A stretch of 64,000 bases of DNA from Diphasiastrum complanatum (lineage: Eukaryota > Streptophyta > Lycopodiopsida > Lycopodiales > Lycopodiaceae), in NCBI GenBank assembly GCA_029204225.1, contig CM055093.1:31817777-31881776 (forward strand), given 5' to 3'. Numbering within the stretch: the first letter of the stretch is position 1; each line of letters begins with the position of its first letter. The notes under the pieces are model-generated. The model saw only the letters and a program-made list of their open reading frames with translations. It was not told where the DNA came from and ran no database searches. Position numbers and translations under genes: made by a program. Below, piece by piece: positions 9,566 to 22,243 of this stretch.

Positions 9566-12500
9566 TAGGGTTAGATGATCGTAATGTTAGATGTTGAATC
9601 ATAAGCATGTGTTTGAATTTGAATTATGTTGTCGCTCTTATGGCAATGAATCTTCACGTGGCATGTAAGGAGTCCTCTTCACTTCTTGATGCATCGTGAG
9701 TGCTTAGATTTAGGATTGAAGGCGGATATGAATACTTGCTACATATATGTGCAACAAAGATTAATGATTTCTAGCTCATTCTACTTTAGCGTGGACTCGT
9801 AGTCATCCTTCAAGGCCACAACATTATATTTTAATCTTGCATGTTGTGCCTTGTAGTGTTATGCCCTCTTAAACTGGTGCAAGGTGCTAGAGGGCAAGGC
9901 TATGTCCTTTTGGACATCTTGTGTGTCGCTGAGAGTCTTGACCAATTGAACAAGGTGTCATGTGCCAAATCCAAGCAAATAGCAATAACAAAATGAATTA
10001 TAGCTAGAAGCAAAAAAAATATAAAGCATTCAAGATAGAAAATCCATAGAAAGCTAAAAACAAGAAGATCTCCATGGAATTACATTAAGAATGAGTAGAT
10101 GGTTACATGTCATGGAGTAGAGCATGAATTCATGTGGATAGGGCACATGAGACCTAGCAAATGCCAATCCCAAGACTCACATTCCCAAAGGAGGAGGAGG
10201 AGATAGTTCTCTCTCTTGCAAATGAGCCAAAAGGTCCTTTTGAATGGCGTCTCTTGCCTACTTATAGACAATGCTCGAACTTAACTAAACATAACTATCT
10301 TGAAGGATAGTCAGCCCTTCTTAAGCCTTACTAAGTGTATTTGAGCCCTTATTGGTCTATTATCCTTATTAAGGTACTTTGGAGGACCTAAAGAGGGAAC
10401 CACCTTATTCTTAAGGCTAATAGCTCCTTTTGGGCCCAACAAACTTGCATTGACTATTATTTTACATCTATAAGCATTGATGCATTAAAAGTACATGACA
10501 CAAGGGAGGTTACGACTTGGGCTTTCAACGAAACAACAATGCCATTTGCTCAGTTTGAGTTGTTGGGCCAAAACAGATTGGATAGCCTTTTCATCTGGTT
10601 TACTTTTTAGCATATTTATATCGCGTTTTAAGGCCAAAAATTCTTGTTGTGAGGCGGAAGCTTCTCTTGGAACATCCATGAGGAGGTGGAGTAGATGGCA
10701 AAGAGCTAGCGCTCAGTAGCTAAGAGGGGGGTCGTTTAGCTTTTGCATACGAGAGCGTGGTCTATAGACCTCTATGTCTTTATCTTTATTCAATTTTTTT
10801 GTTACAATTTTTTATTCGGGGATCCTCATCATCATTCATCTGTTGAGTCGGTTGATCGATAGTGTCGACTTTGGCCTAGACTCTCTTCTCATTAACACAT
10901 CCAATCATCATGTGCAAATCACATTTATTTGTTGTTGAGCCACAAGTGCAACTTGCATAGCATGGAAAACATAAGCATCCATGGGCTGATATGGGATAGA
11001 AACACTCGGCCGGGATCCATGGGTATTGCTCAAGAAAGAAAAAGGAGGAATAAATGGAAAGGTGTAAGTGAGAAGTGGCGGAGTGGGACTTGAAGCGATG
11101 GTTGTTGGAATTGTGATTGTAGCTATCGCAATCACAATGTCTTGGGATGGGGAAGATACATTGAAAATATTGATAGGGAGGCCGGTGGGAGTTGACACAT
11201 TTTGGGATGCAAGAGCGCCATCGGATAATTGGAGAAGTGGATGGAGGGTGCCCGAGGCGAATGAAGGAGTGGGAGAGGAGGATAAATGTACAAGGGGTGG
11301 TGAGTGGGGTGGGGAAGAAGAGATGGTTGGAGGTGTGTGGGGAGATGAAGTTGCAATGGGAGGTGAAGACTATCGGGGAAGTGAGTGGGGAGGTGAGGAC
11401 TGTGGTGGCTATTTCTTGGTCTTGGGTGGAGTGAGTAAAGTTTTGGGCACTTGGTGAAGCAAGGATGGTGCCAAGTAGAGCCGTTGGTGGTGGCAAGGTT
11501 GGTGAGTTGGGCTCGGTGGTTAGGAAGTTGGGTCTTAATGATATTTGTTAACAAGCCACCTACAGTGACTTTGTGGGATTTGTTCAGAGTTAGACAAAGC
11601 TCTTTATGAATGAGGATGGCTCAGTTGTAGGAAAGTAAGGAGTTGTAGCATCCTTATGAAAGTAGTTGAAGAGGTATCAGAAGGTAACCTTAGAGATTTT
11701 GTCAGCTCAAGCTGAGCCGACTATCAAGCATCTTGTGATTAACAAGATTGTTGCTTGAAGCGGGGCCTACCTATGATGGATGATATTCAAATGCCATAAT
11801 TGGTTAGTGAAAAATAGTCATTGGGATCTAGGTAAGAGCCAAACTGCTTGGCGTGAGCTGCTCAACCCTTAAGTTTGAGCTCACCAATGGGCAATTCTAG
11901 TGCCTCTGATACCAATTCTTGGGAGAGTTGGAGTGTCATTGGCACACCACCATCTGTATTGATGGAAAAAGTGGAGGATCTGTCCTAGATTGCAAATACA
12001 TGGTTGATTTAGGAGGGATTTTGATATGTAGGGGGAACAAGTCCACCAGGTCTGGCAACATGAAGAATCTTACTGACAAGTTGGGTGAGCCATTGGAAAA
12101 GCTCAAGGTTTGTGAGCAAGGAGGGCAAGGTGATGGCTCTGTGAAAGAACTTAACTCTATTTTGAGGCTCGAGTAGGAGAGGCCTCTCCCTCCTCTTTCG
12201 GATAGTCAGATTCAGTCTCTGAACCAGTGTTGGAGGCCCGCGCGATTGTCTTGTCTTTAAGCTTAGTTTGGGACCTCTTTGGTTGGGGTTGGTGGGTCAG
12301 GGATGCTAGGGACACTGCCTGGCTAGCTTGGCCAGTAGCTTTGATATTGATTTCGGGGGTGGGTGAAGAGACCTCGGGGTCCTTGGAGAGGACTTTGTGA
12401 TGGATAGGACGGTCGGGGGGTTGGTCACACATGGTGGGTGTGGATAAAAGTAAGGAAAGGTAAAGACATGGATAAGGTAGAAGGTAATATAATGAAATTA

Positions 12501-12572
12501 GATAGATAATAAATATAATTAAAGATAGATAATAATAATTTTATTTTTATTTTTTTTAAATAAGTTGGTGGC
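9563..12572. other. No gene recognised; probable decayed repeat sequence
   Basis: A 64-residue minus-strand ORF at 10485-10679 and several low-complexity Pro/Ser/His-rich frames at 10876-11554 have no recognised domain. The minus strand at 11903-11914 reads TGGTATCAGAGG, close to the common plant LTR primer site TGGTATCAGAGC, but no adjoining LTR could be drawn. The region 9960-10480 resembles LTR-type noncoding sequence on the minus strand (CTATAAGTAG near 10265). 12430-12570 is very AT-rich. Confidence 0.35.
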
Positions 12573-12717
12573 GAGTGTTTTGGAGGAATGGTGAATGTTT
12601 TGAGATAGATGCGAGTCTTTGAAGGTATGGTGAGTGTTTCAAAAGTGGTGAGTGTTTTTTGCATAAGGAGAGTGTTTGGATCTCGAAGGTGAGTGTCTGA
12701 TAGGAGGAAAAGTGTTC
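12573..12717 (+). repeat. Minisatellite, ~20-bp unit with GAGTGTTT core
   Basis: GAGTGTTT or a one- to two-base variant starts at 12573, 12593, 12613, 12632, 12650, 12670, 12691 and 12710, giving eight units spaced 18-21 bp. The text between cores is G/A-rich and variable. Confidence 0.8.
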
Positions 12718-12879
12718 AACAAGAAAATAAAAAAGACTTGTGCTAAGTGCGCGAGCAAGAAAATAAAAAAAGATGAAAAATGATGATGGATTCTACTGGT
12801 GGGGACTTGTCAAAGCTTCCATAGCATCAGGCAAGATATGTACAAAACCAGTAGCTAGAATCACTCCTGCTGCTAAAGC

Positions 12880-13440
12880 CTAAGAATCTAATGAAGTACT
12901 CCATGTCGGAGCAGCTTGGGAAAGTGAACGAAAAAATATCACCCTACCAATACAACATAGGCAATTTCCTAAGGAAGCAATTGTGATAGATGGTGGTTCG
13001 GGAGTTAACCTAATTTTTGCAAAGCTATGTGCAAAGTGGCGCCTTACAAAGATAAAGCTTGCAAATTTTGCCATTAAGATGGCTGATCAAACGACAGTTC
13101 ATCCGCGAGGAATGGTTGAAGATATACCTGTCAGAATTGCCGGAGTATAGTTCGTCATTACTGTCGTAGTAATGGATCTACCAGAAGCACCAAATGTCTA
13201 CCGACTCCTATTGGGACGCCCATGGTTCTGAGTTGCGCAAGTAATTCATAACTGGGATACCAGAAAAATCACTTTTGAAAATCTTGACCGTGCAATCAAG
13301 GTTGATCCTGTAACTTGGACTATCAAACCAGTGGGTCAAAAAGAGGATGACGATTTGTCAACAACGGATCTTACTTGTGACCGACCAGTAACAAATTGAG
13401 GAGCACATTACGACTCTCAAACCGATACTGTCAACTAGAA
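12880..13440 (+). pseudogene. Gypsy protease (decayed)
   Basis: IDGGSGVNLIFAKL is at the active-site position. Plant Gypsy proteases commonly have DGGSS or D-T/S-G there. About 80 residues later YRLLLGRPW matches the conserved end of the domain. In-frame stops occur after RIAGV and after LLGRPWF, and again near 13398 and 13437. It would have cut the Gag-Pol precursor. Confidence 0.7.
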
Positions 13441-13448
13441 TCAAGCCC

Positions 13449-13865
13449 TTGCAACGATGTACATCAGGTTATATGTGTCAACAAGATAATCAATCAAATT
13501 TGAACGAGATTTCATTATTGGATCAAACTTTGGATACACCGATCACTTTTCCATTCAATGTGTTGAATGTAGCTTGGATATCAACAGAGCCTATACTAGA
13601 TCTGATTGAAGATGAACTCATTCTTGTGAGTCATGCCTTGACCTATGATGACAACGTAGAACTTACTGATGAGCAGATTCTAAATCATATGGATCTGACC
13701 AGATTTGGAGTGCGTAATATTCCTGATGAACCAACAATGAAACCGCCAAAAGCAGTTATGGATAAAGGCAAAGGAAAAGTTGACGAAGAATCCTCAAGTC
13801 AGAGTTCTAGCAAGACATCGCCATCTAGAAAGTCTTCACCTTCGAAGAAAAGTTTATCTTCTTAG
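13449..13865 (+). pseudogene. Gypsy linker between protease and RT
   Basis: This 138-codon open stretch has acidic segments (LTYDDNVELTDEQILNHMD) followed by a Ser/Lys-rich tail. It has no catalytic motif. A diverged copy of the first half is found at 5470-5670, so it belongs to the Gypsy family and not to a host gene. The frame shifts before RT starts near 13940. Confidence 0.6.
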
Positions 13866-13939
13866 AAGTCATCACCTCCACGATCAATTCCTGCTAAGAA
13901 GTCTAAGCGAAGATCCAAGACAAATCCTTTTGACAAAGA

Positions 13940-16194
13940 ACAAGCAGATGAAGTTAAGCATGAAATGCCCAAACAAACGCTATACAATTGTCATTGTTCC
14001 TGAGAAGAATGGGAAATTGAGAATTTGTGTGAATCTCAAGGCCTTGAACAAAGTGACGTGAAAGGATCACTTTCCGTTACCTTTTACTGAAAGCATTTTG
14101 GACCTCCTTGCTGGAGCAGAAGCTTATAGTTTTTTGGATGGATTTAGTGGATACAACCAGGTCAAGATTGCACCTGCAGATCGTCACAAAACAGCTTTTG
14201 CAACAGAATGGAGCACCTATGCTTACAAAGTAATGTCGTTTGGACTCTATAATTCACCAAGCTCGTTCCAAAGAGTAATGTAATTTGCTTTTAAAGATTA
14301 TCTGCAGAAATTCCTTGAAATTTACTTGGATCACCTTGGAGTCCATGACCACCTGGATCGATTGGAGAAAGTATTTGAACGTTGTCGCAAGTATCAAATT
14401 TCCTTGAATCCAGAAAAGTGCCAGATATGAGTTTCCCATATAGTTGTTCTTGGACACATGATATCAAGACATGGCATTGCCACAGATTATTCTAAAATCA
14501 AGGTTATTGTGGAATTGCCACCGCCAACAACAATTCATGGAGTTTATGTGTTTATGGGCCATGCGCACTATTATCGAATTTTTATTATCTTCTTCGCGGA
14601 TTTAGCAAGACCTACTATTGTTCCTATTTGGACAGTAGAGGCGTTAGAAGCCTTTGAAAAATTAAAAAAAGCATTACCCTCAGCACCTATACTGCGTTCT
14701 CCAGATAGGACGATTAAATTTCATGTTCACACTGATGCCTCGAAATATGCAATTGGATCAGTTTTGACGCAGCCAGGTGAATATAAGAACTATCCAATAT
14801 GATTTGCATGCAGACATCTTACAGATACAGAGAAGAACTATTGAGCAACAGAACGTGAAGCGTTAGCCATGATTTTTTCTGTACGGAAATTCCGACATTA
14901 CCTCATGGAAACACACTTTGCGTTTTATACGGATTACCAGCCGTCACTTTACTTGGTAAACAAGATGTGCAATACTGGGTGTATTGCAAGATGGTTAATG
15001 TTATTGACTGAATTTGACTTTCAAATTGTGGTTCGTAAGGGAAAGCAACATTATCTTGTCGACCATGTTTCGCGAATTGAATCCGCACCAGTTAATATTG
15101 AAGTGGATGATGAATTACTAGATGCTGCATTATTCTATATAGAAGCAGTGCCTGAGTGGGCATTAGATTTTGTTGAGTACCTGATGCTAGGACAACCGAA
15201 TGACTCTTTGACAAAAGTACAGAAGAGGCGATTGATTCATAAGGCTCGACCTTATCAATTGATTGCAGGACAATTGTATTGTCGTGGATCAGACAATATT
15301 CTCCGAAGATGTGTTTTACCACATGAAATATCAGACTTAATCACGTTTTCACATGATGGCATGGGAGGAGGACACTTCTCTACAGATATTATTGTTCACA
15401 AACTTTTGCAATCAGGTTCTTGGTGGCCTACGCTTCATAAAGACACAAAAAATCATGTTCAGACATGTGATGTTTGCCAACGAGCATGACGGCCAACTAG
15501 ACATAACTATGAACCCTTACATCCGGTTTTATCGCAAGCACCATTTGAAAAATGGGGACTGGATTATGTTGGTCTTATTCATCCTACTGCACGAGGATCT
15601 CAGGCCCGATATATTATCATAGCAACTGATTATATGACCAAGTGGGTTGAAGCCAAAGCAGTCAAAATTGATGATGTGAAATCTACGGCCAAGTTTCTCT
15701 ATGTAAATATTATTATCGGATTTGGATGTCCGATCGAGATTGTCAGTGACCGAGGTACACACTTTGTTTATCAAACAATAAAGTGTTTGTTGGAAGATTT
15801 TTTTGTTATACACAGATTTAGTACTCCATATTATCCCAGAGGGAATGGCCAAGTTGAATCTTCCAATAAGATTCTTTGTACTATTATGACGAAAACAGTT
15901 GAAGCGAGTCGGTCTGATTGGGAACATAAACTGCATGCAACATTATGGGCATTCAGAATCGCTTACAAGAGTAGTACAAATCAAACACCCTTTCAACTTG
16001 TTTATGGTCAAGATGCTGTCATACTAATTGAATTTTTAATACCATCTTTATGCATGGCAGCAATAGAGTGGTTAAATGATGATAATTCTTTACAACTATG
16101 TCATGAAGCTTTGCACAAATTGTGTGAAACAAGATTGATGGCAATCCATACATTAGTAGTACAGAAAGCCCGTCGGAAGGCATGGCAGTTATAA
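13940..16194 (+). pseudogene. Gypsy RT - RNase H - integrase in one frame with six stops
   Basis: One reading frame runs about 750 codons without an indel but has stops at 14059, 14281, 14428, 14800, 14842 and 15487. RT landmarks: VPEKNGKLRICVNLKALNK, FLDGFSGYNQVKI, TAFATEWSTYAYKVMSFGL. The catalytic box reads YLDH at 14322-14333 where YLDD or YMDD is expected, so the second Asp is lost. RNase H: FHVHTDASKYAIGSVL and ATEREALAMIFSVRKFRHYL. Integrase: the zinc region ending in HVQTCDVCQRA, then WGLDYVGLI, VSDRGTHFV and PRGNGQVESSNKIL. The frame ends before any chromodomain. Confidence 0.85.
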
Positions 16195-17017
16195 TGGATG
16201 TTATGATCATATTAAAATCTTAAATCAAAAAACACAAATGATAGCATCAGAGTGCATACATTTTGATGTATTTACAATTAAACTTTTGAAATCCTTTAGT
16301 TTTGATTCCGAATTCATATTGTTAATAATACAACTGATATTGAATGACCTCCAAGAGTGGTGTTAAACTCTAGAATCTTCACTTTCTAGTAAGATTTGTA
16401 TGTCATTTTTGCCCTTTTCTTCTGTCGAAAATTGCCCTTTGATGATGGATGCAACAACACCCATGAATTCTTTGTATATTTTGTTAGTTTTGACATATCA
16501 GCTTCATCTTTCTCATTGTGAAGAATCACATATTTGATTTTGGATCTTGGTCTCCTTGCTATTGTGATTGCCAAAGGCTGGGCACCAAATCTCACCTGTA
16601 TGTTCATCCTCCCTTATCACAATTAACCTCATGACATAATCACAGTAACAACATAAGGTTATTATCATTTTGAAATTGTAAGTAATCTAGCTACTAACTT
16701 TCATTATACTAACCAGCACAATTGAATAAATTTAACAAGTGATATTGTCGTCAGGTAGATTAGGATGTATTGGGCAAGAAGAGCCAACCATTGGAATGCA
16801 TCCATGTTGTCCGACGACAATTTCAAACTTTGCTATAATATATTTTTATTTTCTGAAATTTTTGAGCTACCCTACATAGATTTCAAATGCGTGCATAGAG
16901 TGTTTGATCCTAACTTTGCCCATACTCCATCATTTGATGTGAAGTAGATCTAGTTTTGGAGAGATTGAGATAGCTAGTGAGAATCATCTCACAGTTTGTT
17001 GCAAGATCTTGCATAGG
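16195..17017. other. No gene recognised
   Basis: This AT-rich spacer lies between the Gypsy body and a Copia leader. A 73-codon minus-strand ORF at 16386-16607 is Lys/Arg-rich toward its end and has no recognised domain; it is probably chance. No LTR for the following Copia element could be found here. Confidence 0.4.
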
Positions 17018-17101
17018 AGATGGTAGCACACCATTATTGGATCCTATAGTGAGAGAGAAGCAACATTTTTTGTTCATCACTTTTATTTATCTCCACTTTA
17101 C

Positions 17102-18919
17102 ATGACTTCAATGAGTTCATACTTGTTGCAACCAAGTGAGAGATTGTCTACTTCCAATTATTCAATATGGAAGTTGAGGATGGAGTCCATCTTGATACTC
17201 CAAGATGTGATGGACATTGTACTTGGGATTGAGGAGGAGCCTCAAGTCCTTCAAGAAGTACAAAAATACAAGAAGAGAGCTAGGATGGCTCTCCACTACA
17301 TTAAGATGAATGTCTCTAATGAGATATTGAGGGAGATTGGTGATTGTCCTACATCCAAGGAAGCTTGGGATTGTCTCAAGTCCATCTATGAGGCTAAGAA
17401 CACCTCTAGTCTCCTCACTCTTAGAAATCAAATATTCCAAAGTAGTCAAAAGAGTGATGAGAGTGCATCTAATTATGTTTTGAGAGTCAAGGATATTCAT
17501 AGGGAGCTTGCATGTATTGGTGACTCAATCAATCAAAGTGAGCTAGTCCAAGTCATTCTCAATGGCTTGAGAGATGAATATGACAACCTTGTCCAATCCT
17601 ATGCCATTAAGGAGGAGCTACCAAGTTTGGAGGCCCTTCAAAGTGTGCTTATTTCTGAAGAATCAAGACAAGAGTACAAACTCTTGAGGATGGACAAGCT
17701 ATCACTCAATCATGATGATGGCAAAGTTCTATTTGCCAAGCACAAAGAGAGGAGTAAGAAGCAACATCATCACTTCTCTAATGACAAAGCTAAAGACCAA
17801 GATGGAGAGGAGGAGGAGGATACCTCTCATGCTTCTACTTCAAATCTCAAGAAGAAGAAGATCAAGTGCTTTTATTGTGGCAAGAAAGGCCATTATGCCA
17901 CCAATTGCTTCAAGAAGAATCAACTCAATCAAGCCAACATCACCAATGAGAAAGAAGACTATATTGCAGAAGGCTCTCTTATGGCATCAAGCTTCTCCTC
18001 TTCCACCTTCAACAAGGATGACTCATGGTATATTGATAGTGGAGCATCTTCACATATGTGTGGCTCCAAGCACTTTTTTTCATCTATTATGCCTTATGAT
18101 GGAGTCAAGAAGACCATATACTTTGCAAGTAAGCATGAGTGCAATATTGAAGGAGTAGGGATTATTCCCTTGAAGCTTGCATCTTCTAAAGATCTCTTTC
18201 TCAACAATGTTCTTTTTGTCCCAAAGCTTACAAAGAACATCTTAAGTGTTGGCCAACTTCTTGATAGTGGCTTTGATGTCAATTTCAATATTGACAATTG
18301 TGTGATTAAGAAGGATGGTGAGATCCTTGCATATGGATCAAGATTTGAAGGCATCTACAAATTGGATCCAAGTGAGAGTGCAAACTCTCTTGATGTTTCT
18401 TATATGTCCAATATTTCAAAGGAGGATGATCACACAAGATGCACATATCTTCTCTCTTCAAGTATTATGGTGTATGATTATTCCTTATTATTCAAAGCAT
18501 ATGTTGAGAAGAAATTCTCATTGAAGATCAAAGCTTGGAGGAGTATTGGAGCTCTTGAAGGAATAGCACCATATGAAGTTTTATTCAAGATGAAGCCTAA
18601 GGTTGATCACCTTAGTGAACTTGGTAGTGCTTGCTTTGCATATATTCCCTTGGAAACAAGAAGGAAGGATGATCCAAGCTCATGGATCATGATTGGATAC
18701 TCATCCATCAAGGAGGCCTTTAGTGTCTTTACACTCTCTATTTCAAATGTGATGGTGAATAGAGATGTCATATTGCATGAAGATTCAATCTTGGAAGTGG
18801 CCGAGATCAAGGCTTCTCAAGAAGCATCACAAGTTATCCTTTTTGAAGGTATTCAAGTTATGATGGGGCCAATGTGTGAGGAGGAGTTTCTTCTTCATAT
18901 GATTTCAAGAAGATCTTAA
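17102..18919 (+). CDS. Copia gag-protease polyprotein lacking the integrase core
   Basis: An open frame of 605 codons starts at ATG 17102 in the context expected for this family (MTSMSSYLLQPSERLSTSNY; compare MASINAYLLDTNERLNKTKY at 23732). Residues 1-240 are Copia gag. Residues 256-269, CFYCGKKGHYATNC, form a CCHC zinc knuckle. Residues 312-316, DSGAS, are an intact protease active site. After about residue 437 the normal GAG-pre-integrase and both integrase catalytic blocks are missing. The frame continues through short pieces (LFKAYVEKKFSLKIKA, then APYEVLF and PKVDHL) into the post-core segment. Both deletions keep the frame. Such an element could supply gag and protease but would need integrase and RT from elsewhere. 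Confidence 0.8.
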   Translation: MTSMSSYLLQPSERLSTSNYSIWKLRMESILILQDVMDIVLGIEEEPQVLQEVQKYKKRARMALHYIKMNVSNEILREIGDCPTSKEAWDCLKSIYEAKNTSSLLTLRNQIFQSSQKSDESASNYVLRVKDIHRELACIGDSINQSELVQVILNGLRDEYDNLVQSYAIKEELPSLEALQSVLISEESRQEYKLLRMDKLSLNHDDGKVLFAKHKERSKKQHHHFSNDKAKDQDGEEEEDTSHASTSNLKKKKIKCFYCGKKGHYATNCFKKNQLNQANITNEKEDYIAEGSLMASSFSSSTFNKDDSWYIDSGASSHMCGSKHFFSSIMPYDGVKKTIYFASKHECNIEGVGIIPLKLASSKDLFLNNVLFVPKLTKNILSVGQLLDSGFDVNFNIDNCVIKKDGEILAYGSRFEGIYKLDPSESANSLDVSYMSNISKEDDHTRCTYLLSSSIMVYDYSLLFKAYVEKKFSLKIKAWRSIGALEGIAPYEVLFKMKPKVDHLSELGSACFAYIPLETRRKDDPSSWIMIGYSSIKEAFSVFTLSISNVMVNRDVILHEDSILEVAEIKASQEASQVILFEGIQVMMGPMCEEEFLLHMISRRS

Positions 18920-18925
18920 AGATGC

Positions 18926-19666
18926 ATGGCTGAGTCTTTATGGCTCATCTTACATAGCAAAGAGGGGCATCTTTCATGTTGTATCTACTACAACACATTC
19001 ATATATGCTTCTCTTCCTTTGCTTGAAATGCTATCTTGCTTCATTGAATTTTTTGGATCTCAAAGTTCAAGAAAAGCTATACTAGTTTTGTATGATGCTT
19101 ATGGTATGGACATGTTTCTTGTCATTATTGACTTAGATGTGTTTCCAATACTTTTTGAAAGCAAGATATTGTATTGTCAAAAGTATGCTCTTGGTTCTAG
19201 TAAGAACAAGATTGAGCTTGGTACTCACTTTTTTGAAAATCATGTTTTCACATGTTTTGAGGCAAATTGTAAACTCCTCTTGAGATTAAGTGAAGCATCC
19301 AAAGTGGACACTTACATCCTTGAGAGATTAACTAGCCTAAAAAAGATCAAGATATTCCTTGATATCAAGATTAGATCCATCATGGATATAGTTCATTGTA
19401 TGTGGACTAGTCAAGCTAGAAAGCATAATCTTGATAATCATCATTGTTTCACATCTTATGATCTTGATCTCCATGATCCTTATGAGGCTTGGAAGCCTCA
19501 TATTTCTCTATTTATGGTGCATCCATCATGCAAGTGGAACTTTCAAGGCAAAGATCATCATCAAGCATGGAGGAAGCCCATGATAATAGTGGCATATTGG
19601 TGGAGCACTCTTCAAAGGCATTGGCAAGAGATCTCTACCAAAGAGATCTTATCATGGATATGGTGA
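18926..19666 (+). CDS. Unrecognised 246-codon ORF inside a Copia element
   Basis: This frame starts six bases after the stop of the gag-protease ORF and in the same frame. It occupies the place of RT and RNase H but shows none of their motifs (no YVDD, no LYGLKQAPRSW, no DSDFAGD). It is rich in Leu, Ile, Cys and His, and no domain, signal peptide or clear membrane segment is evident. It may be scrambled RT/RNase H sequence or a non-retroviral insertion. A second frame (19489-19680) is also open. Coding status is unproven. Confidence 0.35.
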   Translation: MAESLWLILHSKEGHLSCCIYYNTFIYASLPLLEMLSCFIEFFGSQSSRKAILVLYDAYGMDMFLVIIDLDVFPILFESKILYCQKYALGSSKNKIELGTHFFENHVFTCFEANCKLLLRLSEASKVDTYILERLTSLKKIKIFLDIKIRSIMDIVHCMWTSQARKHNLDNHHCFTSYDLDLHDPYEAWKPHISLFMVHPSCKWNFQGKDHHQAWRKPMIIVAYWWSTLQRHWQEISTKEILSWIW

Positions 19667-19792
19667 GGGTGCTGCTATGATGGATCCCTTGGCTGATCTT
19701 CACTTCTTATGCATACCAAAGGATCCACTCAAAAAGATTTACAAACTTCTCAAGTGATCTAGTACCTTTCCAAGCTATTTTTTGAGGAGGAG

Positions 19793-20612
19793 TGTGAGAA
19801 ATTGGCAAAAATCTAGCTTGGTATTTTTTATGATAGAAGTTTGTAAGTGAATCTCACATGTGTGGAGGATGTTCCCACGTGTGGAGAATTGTAAAGTAAA
19901 TCAAAATGTTTGATATAGGGGTCTCATAGAATTTCATAGTCAAGCATTTAGGTGTAGGATGTTGATAGGATCAAATTTGGCATAGATGGCAAATTATCCA
20001 TTTCCACTTGTAATGCCAATATTGAGCCAAAATAGAGCCAAACTTGTGCCAATTAGAGTGTAGACAAGTGTCATGCTTTTGTTTGATGAAGCTTAAGAGG
20101 TCCAATAGGATTTAGAGGTGGAACCTTGTGAGGTCCAATAGAAAATTGAGGTGTGCTTGAATATAGTCCAATAAAATTTAGAGGTGCATGGATCAATGGT
20201 CCAATAGGATTAAGAGGTGGCAAAGTGTGATCCAATCATAGTTAAGCATAGTGGTAGCTCATGAATCTATTAGTATCATTGTACTCCTCCTTTTGGATCT
20301 AATTGATTTTGAGATTGAGTGGATTTTGAGTGTCATTGAATTTCTAGCTTTCTCTCTCTACCCGAGAGCTCATGATGGTTTTTCTCTCTCTACCCAAGGA
20401 GAGCAGCTTGTTTTTACTTAGAATACTTTTGGAACACTTCCCACACGTGTGAGTGAGAGTTGGAAGTGATTGAATGCATGTAGTAGTGTGTTTTTGCCAT
20501 AGAATCAAAGATAGATCTTGAATCTCAATCTAGTCTTGATCTTGGTGCATCTACACACCTTAGGAGATCACAAGTACATGTAGTGGACAATCCACACGTG
20601 TGAAATTCAACA
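19793..20612 (+). repeat. 3' LTR of the 17-20.6 kb Copia
   Basis: This 820-bp block begins TGTGAGAAATTGG and ends GTGAAATTCAACA, and is preceded by TTTTTTGAGGAGGAG, a polypurine tract. It matches the LTR at 61644-62362 over most of its length (GGTGTAGGATGTTGATAGGA, GCATAGTGGTAGCTCATG, CCCGAGAGCTCATGATG). It contains five CCAAT boxes about 33 bp apart at 20102-20236 and two CACACGTGTG palindromes at 20442 and 20593. A 5-bp target duplication cannot be tested because the 5' LTR is missing. Confidence 0.82.
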
Positions 20613-20737
20613 CATTACAATCAATCTTGACGGCACAAATTATCACGTGGGGAAGTTCAAAATCAAAACGCTTCTCAAAGGCAAAGGGATATGGTCAGTG
20701 ACCTATCTGATGGCGTGGGACGCACAAGGAATAGAAT

Positions 20738-22243
<1,506 letters not shown>

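Larger units (their letters stand above)
12790..16194 (+). mobile_element. Ty3/gypsy retrotransposon body, LTRs not seen
   Basis: In order, the plus strand shows retropepsin, a Ser/Lys-rich linker, reverse transcriptase, RNase H, a zinc-binding HHCC-type region and the integrase core. This is the Gypsy order, with integrase last. No flanking LTRs are visible and the integrase C-terminus is cut at 16194. Stops in every domain make it a relic. Its nearest relative in the window is the fragment at 4700-5750. Confidence 0.88.
17018..20612 (+). mobile_element. Copia element with deleted pol, 3' LTR kept
   Basis: Leader sequence from about 17018 resembles the leader of the Copia at 50.4 kb (CCTATAGTGA...GAG..AGCAAC). 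It is followed by a gag-protease ORF, a second ORF, a purine-rich GAGGAGGAG and an LTR at 19793-20612. The element lacks a recognisable RT, most of integrase and its 5' LTR. Close relatives are the elements at 49.2-55.3 and 57.9-62.4 kb. Confidence 0.8.

Noticed and set aside
10876-11554. Minus-strand Pro/Ser/His-rich ORFs up to 206 codons
   Set aside because: Three overlapping frames on both strands are open because of biased composition. No domain, and no preference for one frame.
11903-11914. Primer binding site TGGTATCAGAGG on the minus strand
   Set aside because: One mismatch to the usual site, and no LTR with TG...CA ends could be placed next to it. Kept only as a remark.
17712-18158. 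148-codon plus-strand ORF inside the Copia gag-protease ORF
   Set aside because: Shadow of the 605-codon frame; it contains the gag/zinc-knuckle region in the wrong frame.
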